A stretch of DNA of 64,000 nt, taken from NCBI GenBank assembly GCA_965153455.1, contig OZ234499.1, forward strand, positions 18,162,271-18,226,270, in the 5' to 3' direction. The notes below the pieces were generated by a model. It did no database searches, was not told the DNA's origin, and was given only the letters and a program-made list of their open reading frames with translations. Position 1 is the first letter of the stretch, and every line of letters begins with the position of its first letter. Shown piece by piece: positions 34,000 through 44,626 of this stretch. The translations under genes and the position numbers were made by a program. Origin of the DNA: Sphagnum compactum (Eukaryota > Bryophyta > Sphagnopsida > Sphagnales).

Positions 34000-34194
34000 T
34001 AATTTCAGAATCGGCCCCGCATTTCAATCACTATATCTGTAGTTGTAGAGCACCATCAAAGCTTGCAAATTTCTCCTTCATAGGATTTAGATCATTCTTT
34101 TGCGCCTCTCAATCACAAGAGCCTAGTCTCGTTTCGTGTTGTGGTTCCTGCATCTGTGGTCCCTGCAGCAATTGCTTGCAGTTTATTCATTATG

Positions 34195-34552
34195 AGAGCA
34201 TCTCCAGCGGTCCTCAGTATGTGACGCTGCAAAAAATATTGCTCACATCCAAGTTTTAGTTTTATTTATTTTTTGGAAACCGCACCCATAAGAGTAAAAC
34301 TGGGAGACTGACTACTAATGGCAACCCAGCTGGAGCAATCAAACTATTTAGCCACTGAGAAACAGGGAGCAGTCAATTAATATGATTTGACTCTATCTAT
34401 TAGACTCTTTCACTTGGCTCTTCTAGGCCCTTGGAAGATGTGGATTTTTCCCAGGCCAAAACACTATTCCAATTGGCCCATTACATATGACTGGTGCACA
34501 TTATGCAGGATTTTCAGTGCAGGGCCACATACTGAGCACTGCTGGAGCTCCT
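34195..34552. mobile_element. complete MITE in 3' flank of gene B
   Basis: Left end AGAGCATCTCCAGCGGTCCT plus CAGTATGTGACGCTGC; right end GCAGGGCCACATACTGAGCA plus CTGCTGGAGCTCC. These inverted termini of about 36 bp match those at 12,345-12,925. The interior differs from that element. It starts about 195 bp after the stop codon, so it may be transcribed in the 3' UTR. Confidence 0.75.
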
Positions 34553-35360
34553 GTAAAGTCATTTCTTTTTGTTTGCAAAACAATTCAGATGATCCTTGAA
34601 GGTTCGGGACAGCCAGAGTTTGTTCACCTTATAGAAACTTGTATCAGAAAGCTCGAGAGCAAAACACATCTCTCAAGATTACTGTCATCAAGAGCAACGT
34701 CTCCTCCTTCCTTTCCTTTGCTGAAATTTCACCAGAGCATTGAACAGCTTTTTTGCCTCATCAACTGCTATTGCCGTAAGAATCTAAGAAGCTCCGTTCA
34801 TCATTCCCCTGCAGACTGTGTCTGGTCATGAAATCAAAGGCCCAACACAAACCGTTCTGCTCCATATGCCAATCAAGCGTCAAAACCTGATGGTTACCTT
34901 CAATTCTTCACATCGATATGCATAAAGTGTTACTCTTTGATTCTTCAGATCTGCATTATGCATTAGTATGAAGGACACCAAAGAGTACCATCTTCCTGTC
35001 CTCTCCCACCAGAATAACTTGGGTTTTGTAAATTTCATTTTGACTACATGGTTTTTTCCGAAGTTGCAAAACCCAAACTGTTACTAAACTAAAGTTGTTT
35101 CACAAGTTGAAAAGGAAACCTTTTGTTGTAACTACCACCCTTACTTCTCATAGAGACGAGAACTACTAAGTTGTTAAAACCTTGGTACCATGTTCCGCAA
35201 CTAGGCTCTAATCATCTTCCTTACAAAATGGAGTGAACTCGAGCATTGATCTAGGCTCTTTTGATTGATGAAGGCCACGTGTGGGACGCCTATAGTTGCA
35301 CAGCTTCCACATCATTTGGGCACAACTCATATAAACTTCGAAGTGACCACTATTAGAAGT

Positions 35361-35980
35361 CCTATCTCTAAGGATCTTAAGATCTGGGCATCAGCCAAGT
35401 AATGGACTTGGTTGCAGAGAGTTGACAGAAAGCTACCTTAAAGGATTGACCATCAGAGAGCCTAATCTTAGGCTCTCTTCCCCTATGGAGAGAGAAGGAA
35501 ACCGATGTATAAATAGGAGAGGAGAAGAAAGAGTCTGGAAGATCTGGAAGAATCCAGACTAATCTAACAGGGTATGTATAGAAATTGTACAAGATAAAAG
35601 AGTCTATTAGTGGGATGCATATAATAGTGTCTAACAACCCCCTTCAAGCCCTGATGGACAAGTATGAAAAGAGATGTTGAGATGGTTGTTTGAGGAGCAA
35701 TCTCATCATCATTGGGCCCCCTTTTTCTTTTCAACATGAACAAGTATCTACACACAATAGAGGCTCCTTTCATCCCATTTTTCTTTTCTTACATGTTCTT
35801 ATGTTCAATTAGAAATATGTAACATGAGGTCGGAGAAGGGCAGAGCTTGCATTTCATCTCTAAATTCTATGTCTTTAATCATCTCATCTTGTTGGTGTCA
35901 TTTTCCCTGGACTTCCAAATGAGTTGGTGTGATAGCATTTGTGGCCGAGGGTGATCCAAGTGGAAAAATTTAGTGACCTC
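35361..35980. other. gene-free stretch
   Basis: Less AT-rich than its neighbours (GGAGAGAGAAGG-type words), with short frames on the minus strand but no recognised domain. It may be a retroelement fragment. Confidence 0.4.
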
Positions 35981-36509
35981 GGGTGCAAGTAAAATATTTT
36001 GTGTATACTTGTTACTTTGTTTTTAACTTGAAAACATGAAAAAAAACAAATTTTCAAACTTTTAACCTTCTTTTAGCATTTCAAAACAAATGAAACTTTT
36101 TTTTCATGGGCATCCCCAACAATTATCTCATTATGTAAAGGTTGGGGATGATTTTAGTTATGAAAACAAACTTGACTAATAAAAAATAATATTAAAATAT
36201 TTATCACATCAATATTAAGGTGTTTGAAAAAAAAATCAAATACTTGCAAAAACATTTCATCTATTTTCAAGTACTTGAACTTTATAAATTTCAAATTGTC
36301 ATAAATTTTCATTTCAATTCAAGTATTAGAAAAATAATTTGAAAAAAACATGATTATAATAATTTAACTTTTGAAGTCCATGTAAACAAGAGTTAAAAAA
36401 TAATGTTCCCAAAAAAAATTTATTATCCTTATAAAATCATCTACTTGTTAGTTTATTTAATTTAGGGAAATTTCAATATTTTGTTGCTTATAATATTTTT
36501 GTGTATACC
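35981..36509 (+). repeat. dispersed direct repeat, copy 2
   Basis: Collinear with 29,160-29,764 as described there. It is shorter by one internal deletion (the segment after the word GGGCAT). Confidence 0.75.
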
Positions 36510-37789
36510 ATGTTTTCATCCCTTGGGACATTTGAAACTCGTTTGCAAAAAATCTAGGTAGAAATAAGTGAATGTTATGAAGGTGTGGGGAGATTTCATC
36601 ATGCAAATGAAAGGTCAATATTTTATTGTAACTTATATGTTCATCAATGAAATTGATTAGCACTTTCTAGATTATGAGTTGATGAATGCCTTTGGCATTA
36701 TGTATTTATATTTTTGGATGCAACTTGATGTTAAATTATTATTTTCCTTACACTTTATTATTATAAGGAAAAATCATTGTGAAGCAAAGAGGATGGTGAA
36801 ATCCTCATTGCCATAGATTGTAGTACCTTTGACTGCCAACTTTTTAAATTTGCAAATGTGCTTCTTGAAGGTCACCATGAAGATGCAAATGTTAAAGCCC
36901 ATGGTTAAGTCTTTTGATATAATCTAGTGACCAAGTTGTGGGTCACAATTAACAATGATGGCTTGTTTATTCAACAATTAAGTGAATATTAGTGGAATTG
37001 CAAAGTGAAACCACAATGAGTTGAACACTTCATAATCCTTGTTAAAAAGAATGTAAAGTGGCCATAAACTAAGTCTTAGCATATTAATAAACTTTAAAAT
37101 ATTATCTATTTCATCGATCAATATAAACATCAACATGCTTATATTAGATGTTTGAATTTATGCCAATGATATTGAATAATCACATTTTTAAAATAGATTT
37201 AAATAGATTTCTCAAATATGTATAAATAAGTTGTTTTAATTCTATAAGTTCTCCAAACAATCAAAAGAAGCTTCAAGTAAATGATATATTGGGTTTTTTT
37301 ACTTTCTTGGTTAATGCCACTGAAAATTTACTTATTCATTTTCAACTTATGATGTAAAAGTAATAATATATCAAAATTTTAATGTAAAAATATTTGAACA
37401 TAATCTTAGAAGTTAGTTTGAAAAATATTTATAACTTACTTTTAATACAAGGTGAAAGCATGGTTAGGTGTCTCAAAACTAGCATTTGAGAGCCTATAAT
37501 TTAACATTAACAAATTTTTTTTGTTTTAACAATTATCAAATCATAAATCCTATAATTATCCCCTATGCTTTTAATCATAAATATTAACAGACCAACTTAT
37601 GAATATCCCTAAATACACTATTACAGAAGTGGGGTGTAGTTCATTAGCCTAAATATTTATGGGACTTCAAAAGTGAAATAAATTCATTGCATTTTAGTGA
37701 TTTCATCTTGGTTAAAATTATTTCACTATAATATCACTATGTTAACATCATTTTTCATTACTAATTGACATAATTCACTATTATAATTT
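36510..37789. other. gene-free AT-rich stretch
   Basis: No supportable coding region or repeat was noted. Confidence 0.45.
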
Positions 37790-38960
37790 ATTGTAATAAA
37801 TATTTTTATTTCTATTTTGTTTTAAATGCCCTATATATGTTATTTTACGATATACCTTATATTATTTCAGGCTATTTTGATTAATCTAACTTATACCCTA
37901 CATTATATAAGTTATTGTAGACTATTATAAATTATTATACCCTAAGCTATTATACATCATTCTACCTTAAGGTATCTTAGCTAATTAATTATAGGATTTT
38001 ATGTTATTTTAAAATATATTATTCAATTAACCTTAGGTTATTTTATTTTAAGTTAATATATGTTACTTCAAGTTATATTTTAGGTTATTCAAAGTCATTT
38101 TATTTTGTGTTATTATAAATTATTTTTTCTAAGTATAATAATTTAAAATAAAATATAATGACCTAAAGTAAAATAGCCTAGGATAGGTAATAATAACCTA
38201 TGATAATATAACATATAATATCCAACAATAATTTATAATATAATAGTCACCAATAGTCATAATATAACATAAAATAACAAACAATAATTTATAATTCAAT
38301 AATCATTAATAGCCATTAATAGCCACCAATAACCATAAATAAAATAAGCATTAATAACCACCAATAAACATTAATAAGTAATCCACTAATAGCCACCAAT
38401 AGCCATTAATAGTTAATAATAGGATAGCCATCAATATTCATCAATAAAATAACCACTAATGGCCTATAATATAATAACCACCAATATCCATTTATATAAT
38501 AACCATTAATAACCACCAATATCCACTAATATAATAACCATTAATAACCATTAATATCCAACAATAAAATAATTATCAATAATTATTAATAAAATAACCA
38601 TTAATAACCACCAATAACCCCAACAAAAAAACAACCAATAACTACCAATAGAATATCCACCAATAGCCATATATTAAAATTGCTTAGAATTGTCAAAAAA
38701 AATCTAAAATGAAATATTTACAATAGACAAAAATAACTTAAGGTGAAATAACTTTTAATAGTCAAAAGTAACTAACTTGTTGAAAATAACCTAAAATGAA
38801 ATAACTTAAAATAACCAAAAATAGCCTAAGCTGAAATAGACAAAAATAATTGAGAATAACCATAAATAATCGTAAATAATGTAAGGTGAAATAATTTAGA
38901 TTAATGAAAGTCACCTTATAATAGTTGAAAGTAGCCTAACATAGTTAATAATATTATATT
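37790..38960. repeat. degenerate minisatellite with strand switch
   Basis: Left of about 38,130 the sequence is built from TTATTTTAGGTTATT-like words. Right of that it is built from the opposite-strand form, with long runs of AATAACCATT / AATAGCCACC / AATAACCTAA variants at about 10-12 bp spacing. The whole behaves like a low-complexity inverted repeat over 1 kb long. No coding capacity. Confidence 0.7.
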
Positions 38961-39239
38961 AATAAAAACATTATCCATTTATTAAACATTTTATTTTTCA
39001 AACGAGCAGTCATTGAAATGTTATTAAACAATGATATTCAAATATTTTTTTGTTCAAATGATTTTACACTTTTAAAAAAATTAAAATGTAATTATGTGCA
39101 TTATTGAAATTTTTTAAAAAAAATTTAAATCATTTCATTTGGACAAAATTTCAATAAAATATGAATTTTCAAATTTTATGTATTTGTAGTGTTTAAAATT
39201 AAATATTTGAAAAATAGAATGCAATGTAACATATTAACA

Positions 39240-39390
39240 TAACAAGTGGGGTGGCTTGATGGTAAGGGTGTTTGCCTTCATTTTAAAGGTCAAAGGATCA
39301 AATCACACGAATAACGTGTGCGTGGTCAAGAATGATAAAGTTGACCGAAGATTTTCCTATTTAAATTTTTAGAGTAAATGCTTAGGTTGA
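39240..39390 (+). mobile_element. tRNA-derived SINE head
   Basis: Contains a Pol III A-box-like TGGCTTGATGGT (39,252) and a B-box-like GGATCAAATCA (39,295). Their starts are 43 bp apart, as in a tRNA gene. The segment does not fold into a sound tRNA (poor acceptor stem), so a SINE is more likely than a gene. The 3' limit is unclear. Confidence 0.55.
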
Positions 39391-41371
39391 TTATGTGGCC
39401 TACATAAGTAGGTTAGGTTTTTTATTTAGCCTAGGTAATGACACGTGTTAATAACTCATAGACTGAAGATCATGAAATTATCAGAAATATTATATATTAA
39501 TTCCTATACTACCTAGTTAATTAATTAGCAAGTGAATGATTTAGTAAATTTGTATTTCACTTGAAAATAACCTTGTTTCACTAGGTATTAATGAATCAAT
39601 TCATTGTTCACAGCAACTAGTCTCCATTCGTTAAAGAATTAATTAGTTGCACCATGGTAAAAATGTCCAAATTTGCTCAAAATCTAGTGAAACCTAGAGT
39701 GAGCTGGGATGCAATTTGATGTATGTGATTGATACAAAAAAATCCATGTAAAAGATTAAAAAATTTAATGTGAAATGGACTTTCCAAAATAAAATTTATA
39801 ACAATCATGTCATTTAAAAGTTTTAAAATTTTTAAAAATATATATTAAGAAAAATTTCAATGCATTTCACTAATAAAATTTTCGTTTGATGATGCTTTAT
39901 TTTTTAATTTCTATTTTGACACTACTTTCACATTTTTTTGAGTTCACATTTTTCATTTTTTTTGTGTGACAAACCTAATGTTGTTATTTCAAAAGTCCAT
40001 TATGAGTCCATAATCTTCTTAAAATTCATCCAAATTTTTTATGATGATTCACATTAAAGTCTATGACAACATGAATAATTAAAAGTTGATAATGTTAATT
40101 TTGAATATGTCTTTAAATTTTACAAATTTTGTATGTAATTCAAAATAATTACAAATGCAACAATCCAAACAATCCCCTAACTCATGGTTTCACCCTACAC
40201 GTATATAACATATTTTAAACTCAACATTTAGTGCCACTATGGTAAATGGCAATGATTAAAAAAATTCAACTTTATTTTGTTGCAATCATGTGTAAAAACT
40301 TGGTTGTAACTTCAAGGACTATTTTTTATGTCTAATTGACTATGTTTTCACCCTACAGTGACATCAATGTTTAAATATGTAAAATATGAACATACTTTTT
40401 CCACATGTGCATTCATGAAGAATAAATTGCACAATTGGTTAATAAATTCATAACTGAAAACATAAATGTCTGCATGTTTACACAAGGATTTTATTCTCAA
40501 GATAACTTCCATTATCAAGAGGCTATTACAACTTCGAAAGATCATAAAGTCCAGATTTGTGTTGCCACTTAAGACATTTCATTCTTTTCACAACCCAAGC
40601 CTCAAGTGTTCTTGTCCCCACGATTTGGACAAGTTGAATGAATCATGATTGTGTTTGGTTTCTTATCGGGTTTTCAAGTCTATTAACATTTGGGTGTGGT
40701 GGGTGGAATATTGAATTGCATTCGGTAAAGTTTGATATCAAACTAGGATTTAACTCCCCCTCAAAATGTTTGTGTTTAGTTTATAACTTTGAAGTTTTGG
40801 ACTTGGATGTATCAATGTCACTTTTTGTGTTTCTTTTTCCTTTCTTTTTAGAACTAGAGTCACATTCTCCATTTGTTTTTTTGTTTGGTGTTAGTTAGAC
40901 TTGAAATATTATTTCTTAAAAAAATGAATAGCCATTTTGAACTATTTTGAAATATCCATGTTTGCCAAAAATTGACTTAACAAATGATAAGAAACCACCT
41001 AATACTTTGTCAAAATTACATAACAAGCTAGTTAGGCATATCAGAGGGCTCTCCAATTACCACTTGTGCACCTAAATTTATATTTTTAAGAAAAATCTTG
41101 GTCTAGATTAGTGTTTTTCTTTCAAATTTTATAATGTAACAATAATAACAAGCATCCCCATGTAGGCAGATTTTGACTTAATTGGTGACATTTTTGTGTA
41201 GTATCATTAATACAATATCCAAGAAACAGATTTGTGGTGGCATGCACCCGAAATGAAAAAAAAAAGGGTGAAATTCAACTATGTTTTTTGAAAAAAATGG
41301 AATTGTGCCAAATAAAACATTCAATGCCTCTTTTTCTCAATTTTTTGCTAGAAAAAAAAGGCCTATCTAAA
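39391..41371. other. gene-free AT-rich stretch
   Basis: Short frames near 40.4-40.9 kb have no family resemblance that I can see and reflect T-rich sequence. No structured repeat was noted. Confidence 0.4.
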
Positions 41372-42951
41372 GTTTGGACTAATGTTGGGTGGTTCTCCCC
41401 TGCTGGCTTAAAATTAGTGTCGATTTTTAATGAAAACTGGCCAATGAGAATTGCCATGAAAACCTATTTGGCGGTTCTCACTGGAGATGACAACTGCCTA
41501 GTGAGAACTACCCAAGTTCTCATTGGGCATCAAATGTGAAAACTAAACTACTTTTCACATTTTGAAAAGGGTCTGATTTTCATGATAAGAAGAAAAAAAA
41601 TTACTTTTACTATTTACTCTTACTATTTATGGAAGCAACTACCACATTAGGGTTAGGGGTTAAGGTTTAAATTTGTTTATAAAAAGGCTCCAAGCTTCTT
41701 CTTGGGCCCACTTTGCTCTTGCACAATTTTACACCTTCACATTTCCTTTCTTATACTCTAAACATTTTTGTTTCTTCTTTTGTTAAAGATTTTTAAAATA
41801 TTTTTATTATTATTTTTTTTTGCTTTGTTTTACATGGTTTATAGTTTTAGTTTGTAATTTGTAAGTTGTTTTTTTTCTCTTTGTTGCTTTTGCTTTGATC
41901 TCTTGTGTGTTGTTGCTCCTCTGTGTGGCTACTCCCTAGCTGTTGCTCCAAATCGCTATTCCCTTATGTGGCTCCCTGCTTGTTGTTCCCCCACATGACT
42001 GCTCCCCTGCATTGCTACTCCTTGCTTGATGTTCCACATCCCTATTGCCCCCTTGTGGTTGCTCCCATTTTATTTTTTAATAAGGTACCTTTGTCCCCCT
42101 CTTGTTGTTGCTACTCCTCACTTGTTGTTCCCCCCATGGTTGTTCCTTGTTTGCTTGTATTTTTCGTTCAAGTGTTCCCAAGATGTTATTCCCTCCTTTT
42201 TTTTCTTTTTTTGGCAAGTAGTCTTTAGAGCTACAATCAACAAGCAAAAGCCAACAAGCAAGGTGAGCTTTTTTAGAAATTTTTCTCATTTTTTATTTGA
42301 TCATTTTCAAAAGTTTTGCTTTAGTTTTTCAATTTTTTGTACAACATTGTGATACAATTTGTTTTTTGATTTTATAACAAAGAAAAAGAAGAGAAGAAAC
42401 TGTCTCAAACTAGTAAATTGTTTTTTAATTTTTTTATAAATAGAATTAATCCATTAAATTATCTTCATTTTTTCTATTTTTTATTTAAAACATTTGTTTG
42501 TAGTTTTATTATTTTTAAAATTTTAATTTTGACATTTCATTTATTTTATTTGAAGGTTAACCTTGATTATTGGAAAAAGATTGGTGTTTGTTTCATAATT
42601 TTTATTTTCCACTTCAAGAAAAAAAACAAGAAACGAACCCAAAAAAAGAAAAAAAGAAATATAAAAAAGAAAAAAACCCAAAAATAAATAAATAAATAAA
42701 ATGAAAAAAACCTTGATTGATGAGAATAACTTGTGAGAACCACCTTTGAAAATCTGTGGTTCAAAATTTTGTGAAACCTATTGACCTTGAAAACTACCTA
42801 ATTGATTTTTTTTCTAAAATTTGAAACTTGGGCGGTTCTCAGAATGGGAAATTAAAAAAGAAAAACCAAGGCGGTTCTGAAAACTTGCCCCAAAAAACCA
42901 GAACCAATGATTCTCACAAAAAAGTGAGAACCACCGAACATTGGTTTAAAC
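41372..42951. mobile_element. non-autonomous DNA element with 26-bp inverted ends
   Basis: The termini at 41,372-41,397 and 42,926-42,951 match at 22 of 26 positions as reverse complements (GTTT...AATGTT.GGTGGTTCTC). Inside both ends, GGCGGTTCTCA / GTGAGAACC words repeat in opposite orientation, like subterminal binding sites. The interior has a degenerate pyrimidine-rich repeat (TTGTTGCTCC variants, 41,900-42,160) and AT-rich DNA but no transposase. No clear target duplication was found. A CACTA-type element with an eroded end is possible. Confidence 0.65.
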
Positions 42952-44626
42952 CACCTGCCTTAGGTTGAAGTGACTTAGGTAGGTAGTAGAGTAGTTTGAT
43001 CAAGTTCATGGTGACTACGCAATGATTGGCATTCTAGGACATGTGAGTTTCAGTTTTTCTACCTTTATACCCCCTCATTAAATTTGCATGACGTTGATTG
43101 GTTTCTTGTTGGGTAGGGCCTTTTTGGCAAATTCATGGTTTGCAAAATTAAAAAAACACCTTGTATATAAAAATCAAGGACGGGAACCCATTCATCAAAA
43201 GTATAAGGCAAATGAAAGCATGAATAGACACAACCCAAAGAAAAAACAAAAACAAACAATCAACAAAAAATAAGGAAAAAAAAACCTAATGCAAATAAGA
43301 CCTAAGGCTACAAGATGACGATCAATGATAACAAAAAAGACTTAAAACAAAAAGACAATTGTTCGTCACAAATCCACTAGTGACAAAGGTGCGCTAGCTA
43401 TGAAGTGTGAAAGAGATGAAGAACCCCAACCAAGTGCAATAACCCATTGAAAAATTGCTATTGTGCATGCTGCAAGGCTATGGACACACGTTGTCGATAG
43501 TGAGAAATGAGCATCGGGGGACTAAAAAAAATCATTGATAATGCGCGATAATGGTATGTGCATAAGCGATCAAGAATAAATTAAAATTAGTAAAACTAGT
43601 AAAGGTCCTTTTGAAAATTGGTTGGAAAACAAAAAAAAAAACTCTTGAACATCATGTTTCGAAAACCAGCACGACATGTATGCAAGCTGGAGGTTCATAA
43701 GACATGGCATGTTGAAAGTGTGAACTAAACATAAAGTGCTGGAAATTAGGACACCCCAAAAAATAATGAATATCAAAGATATTTGTATACCCACAAAAGT
43801 AGTGCTGAAAATCAACGATTATTTGGGATACTCACAAATCTGGTAATGCTGAAAATTATTGATTATTTGGATAGCCAACAGTGATTTGTTTTTCAAAATT
43901 GTGAGGTAGGTGGGTTGGCGATCATCCAAAAGAGGACTTAGCAAAATTTGGCTACATCTTAGAGAAGAAAGTACAAAAGTTCAGGAATTGGGCTACACAC
44001 TGGTGACATGCTAGAATCAGGGTTTTTTATTTATTTGTCCCCCATATTTTGACTGCCGCACGTTGATGCACGTTGATCGCCACAACATTTTAGAAATCAG
44101 TGATTAAAACAGAAAACAGTAAAAATGTGGCGACTGACTACCCCAAGGCTATCTAAATATGGCTGCTATTTTTGTTCAAAAATTTGCAATTTTTTCAAAA
44201 AATCAAGAGAATATTAGACAAAATATTCTCATTTCGGATTCTTTTCGTCAGCATGCGAAAAGTCATCACAAAACAAAACGCTCCCTAGAATCTCTTATCT
44301 TAATTTTGGCGAGTTGGAGAAAAAAATCCTCATAAATATGGCGACAAGTTTTTAATCCCAGAAAAGCCTTTGTACCTTTAGCAAGGGCTTTTCTTTTTGG
44401 TCGCCACGATGCAATATTTCACGAAGAACAGAAACACTGATACCCACGAGGTGCATGGTAATGAGTTCGTAAGAGACATGCCATGAATAATAAAAGTACC
44501 CCACTTCAATGACTGACTGGCAGCGTTGAAAGAGTTAATATGGACACAAGCAGCTGGAATTGTTGGAGCGTGAGATATAATTTAGCTCCTATCTAAACGT
44601 ACGGGGTACATGTGCTTCTTGGCAGC
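42952..44626. other. gene-free upstream region of GT37 gene C
   Basis: No coding frame is supported. The last 300 bp before gene C are less AT-rich and presumably hold its promoter, but no TATA box stands out clearly. CACGTTGATGCACGTTGATC near 44,061 is a short direct duplication. Confidence 0.4.

Larger units (their letters stand above)
31237..35360 (+). repeat. duplicated block copy 2 (carries GT37 gene B)
   Basis: Collinear with 2,371-5,975. Unlike copy 1 it keeps a complete MITE in the 3' flank and has a longer 5' leader. The right edge is marked by TAGTTGCACAGCTTCCACAT followed by divergent sequence with only AAGTGACCAC in common. Confidence 0.85.

Noticed and set aside
41905-42352. Cys/Leu/Pro-rich open frames
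   Set aside because: They arise from a degenerate pyrimidine-rich tandem repeat, overlap in two frames, and have no domain.
42418-42764. Lys- or Phe-rich frames on both strands
   Set aside because: A/T-run composition only.
43360-43400. CCACTAGTGAC as a CACTA right terminus
   Set aside because: Lacks the preceding TTTTCTA and any subterminal motifs matching the 21.7-kb end.
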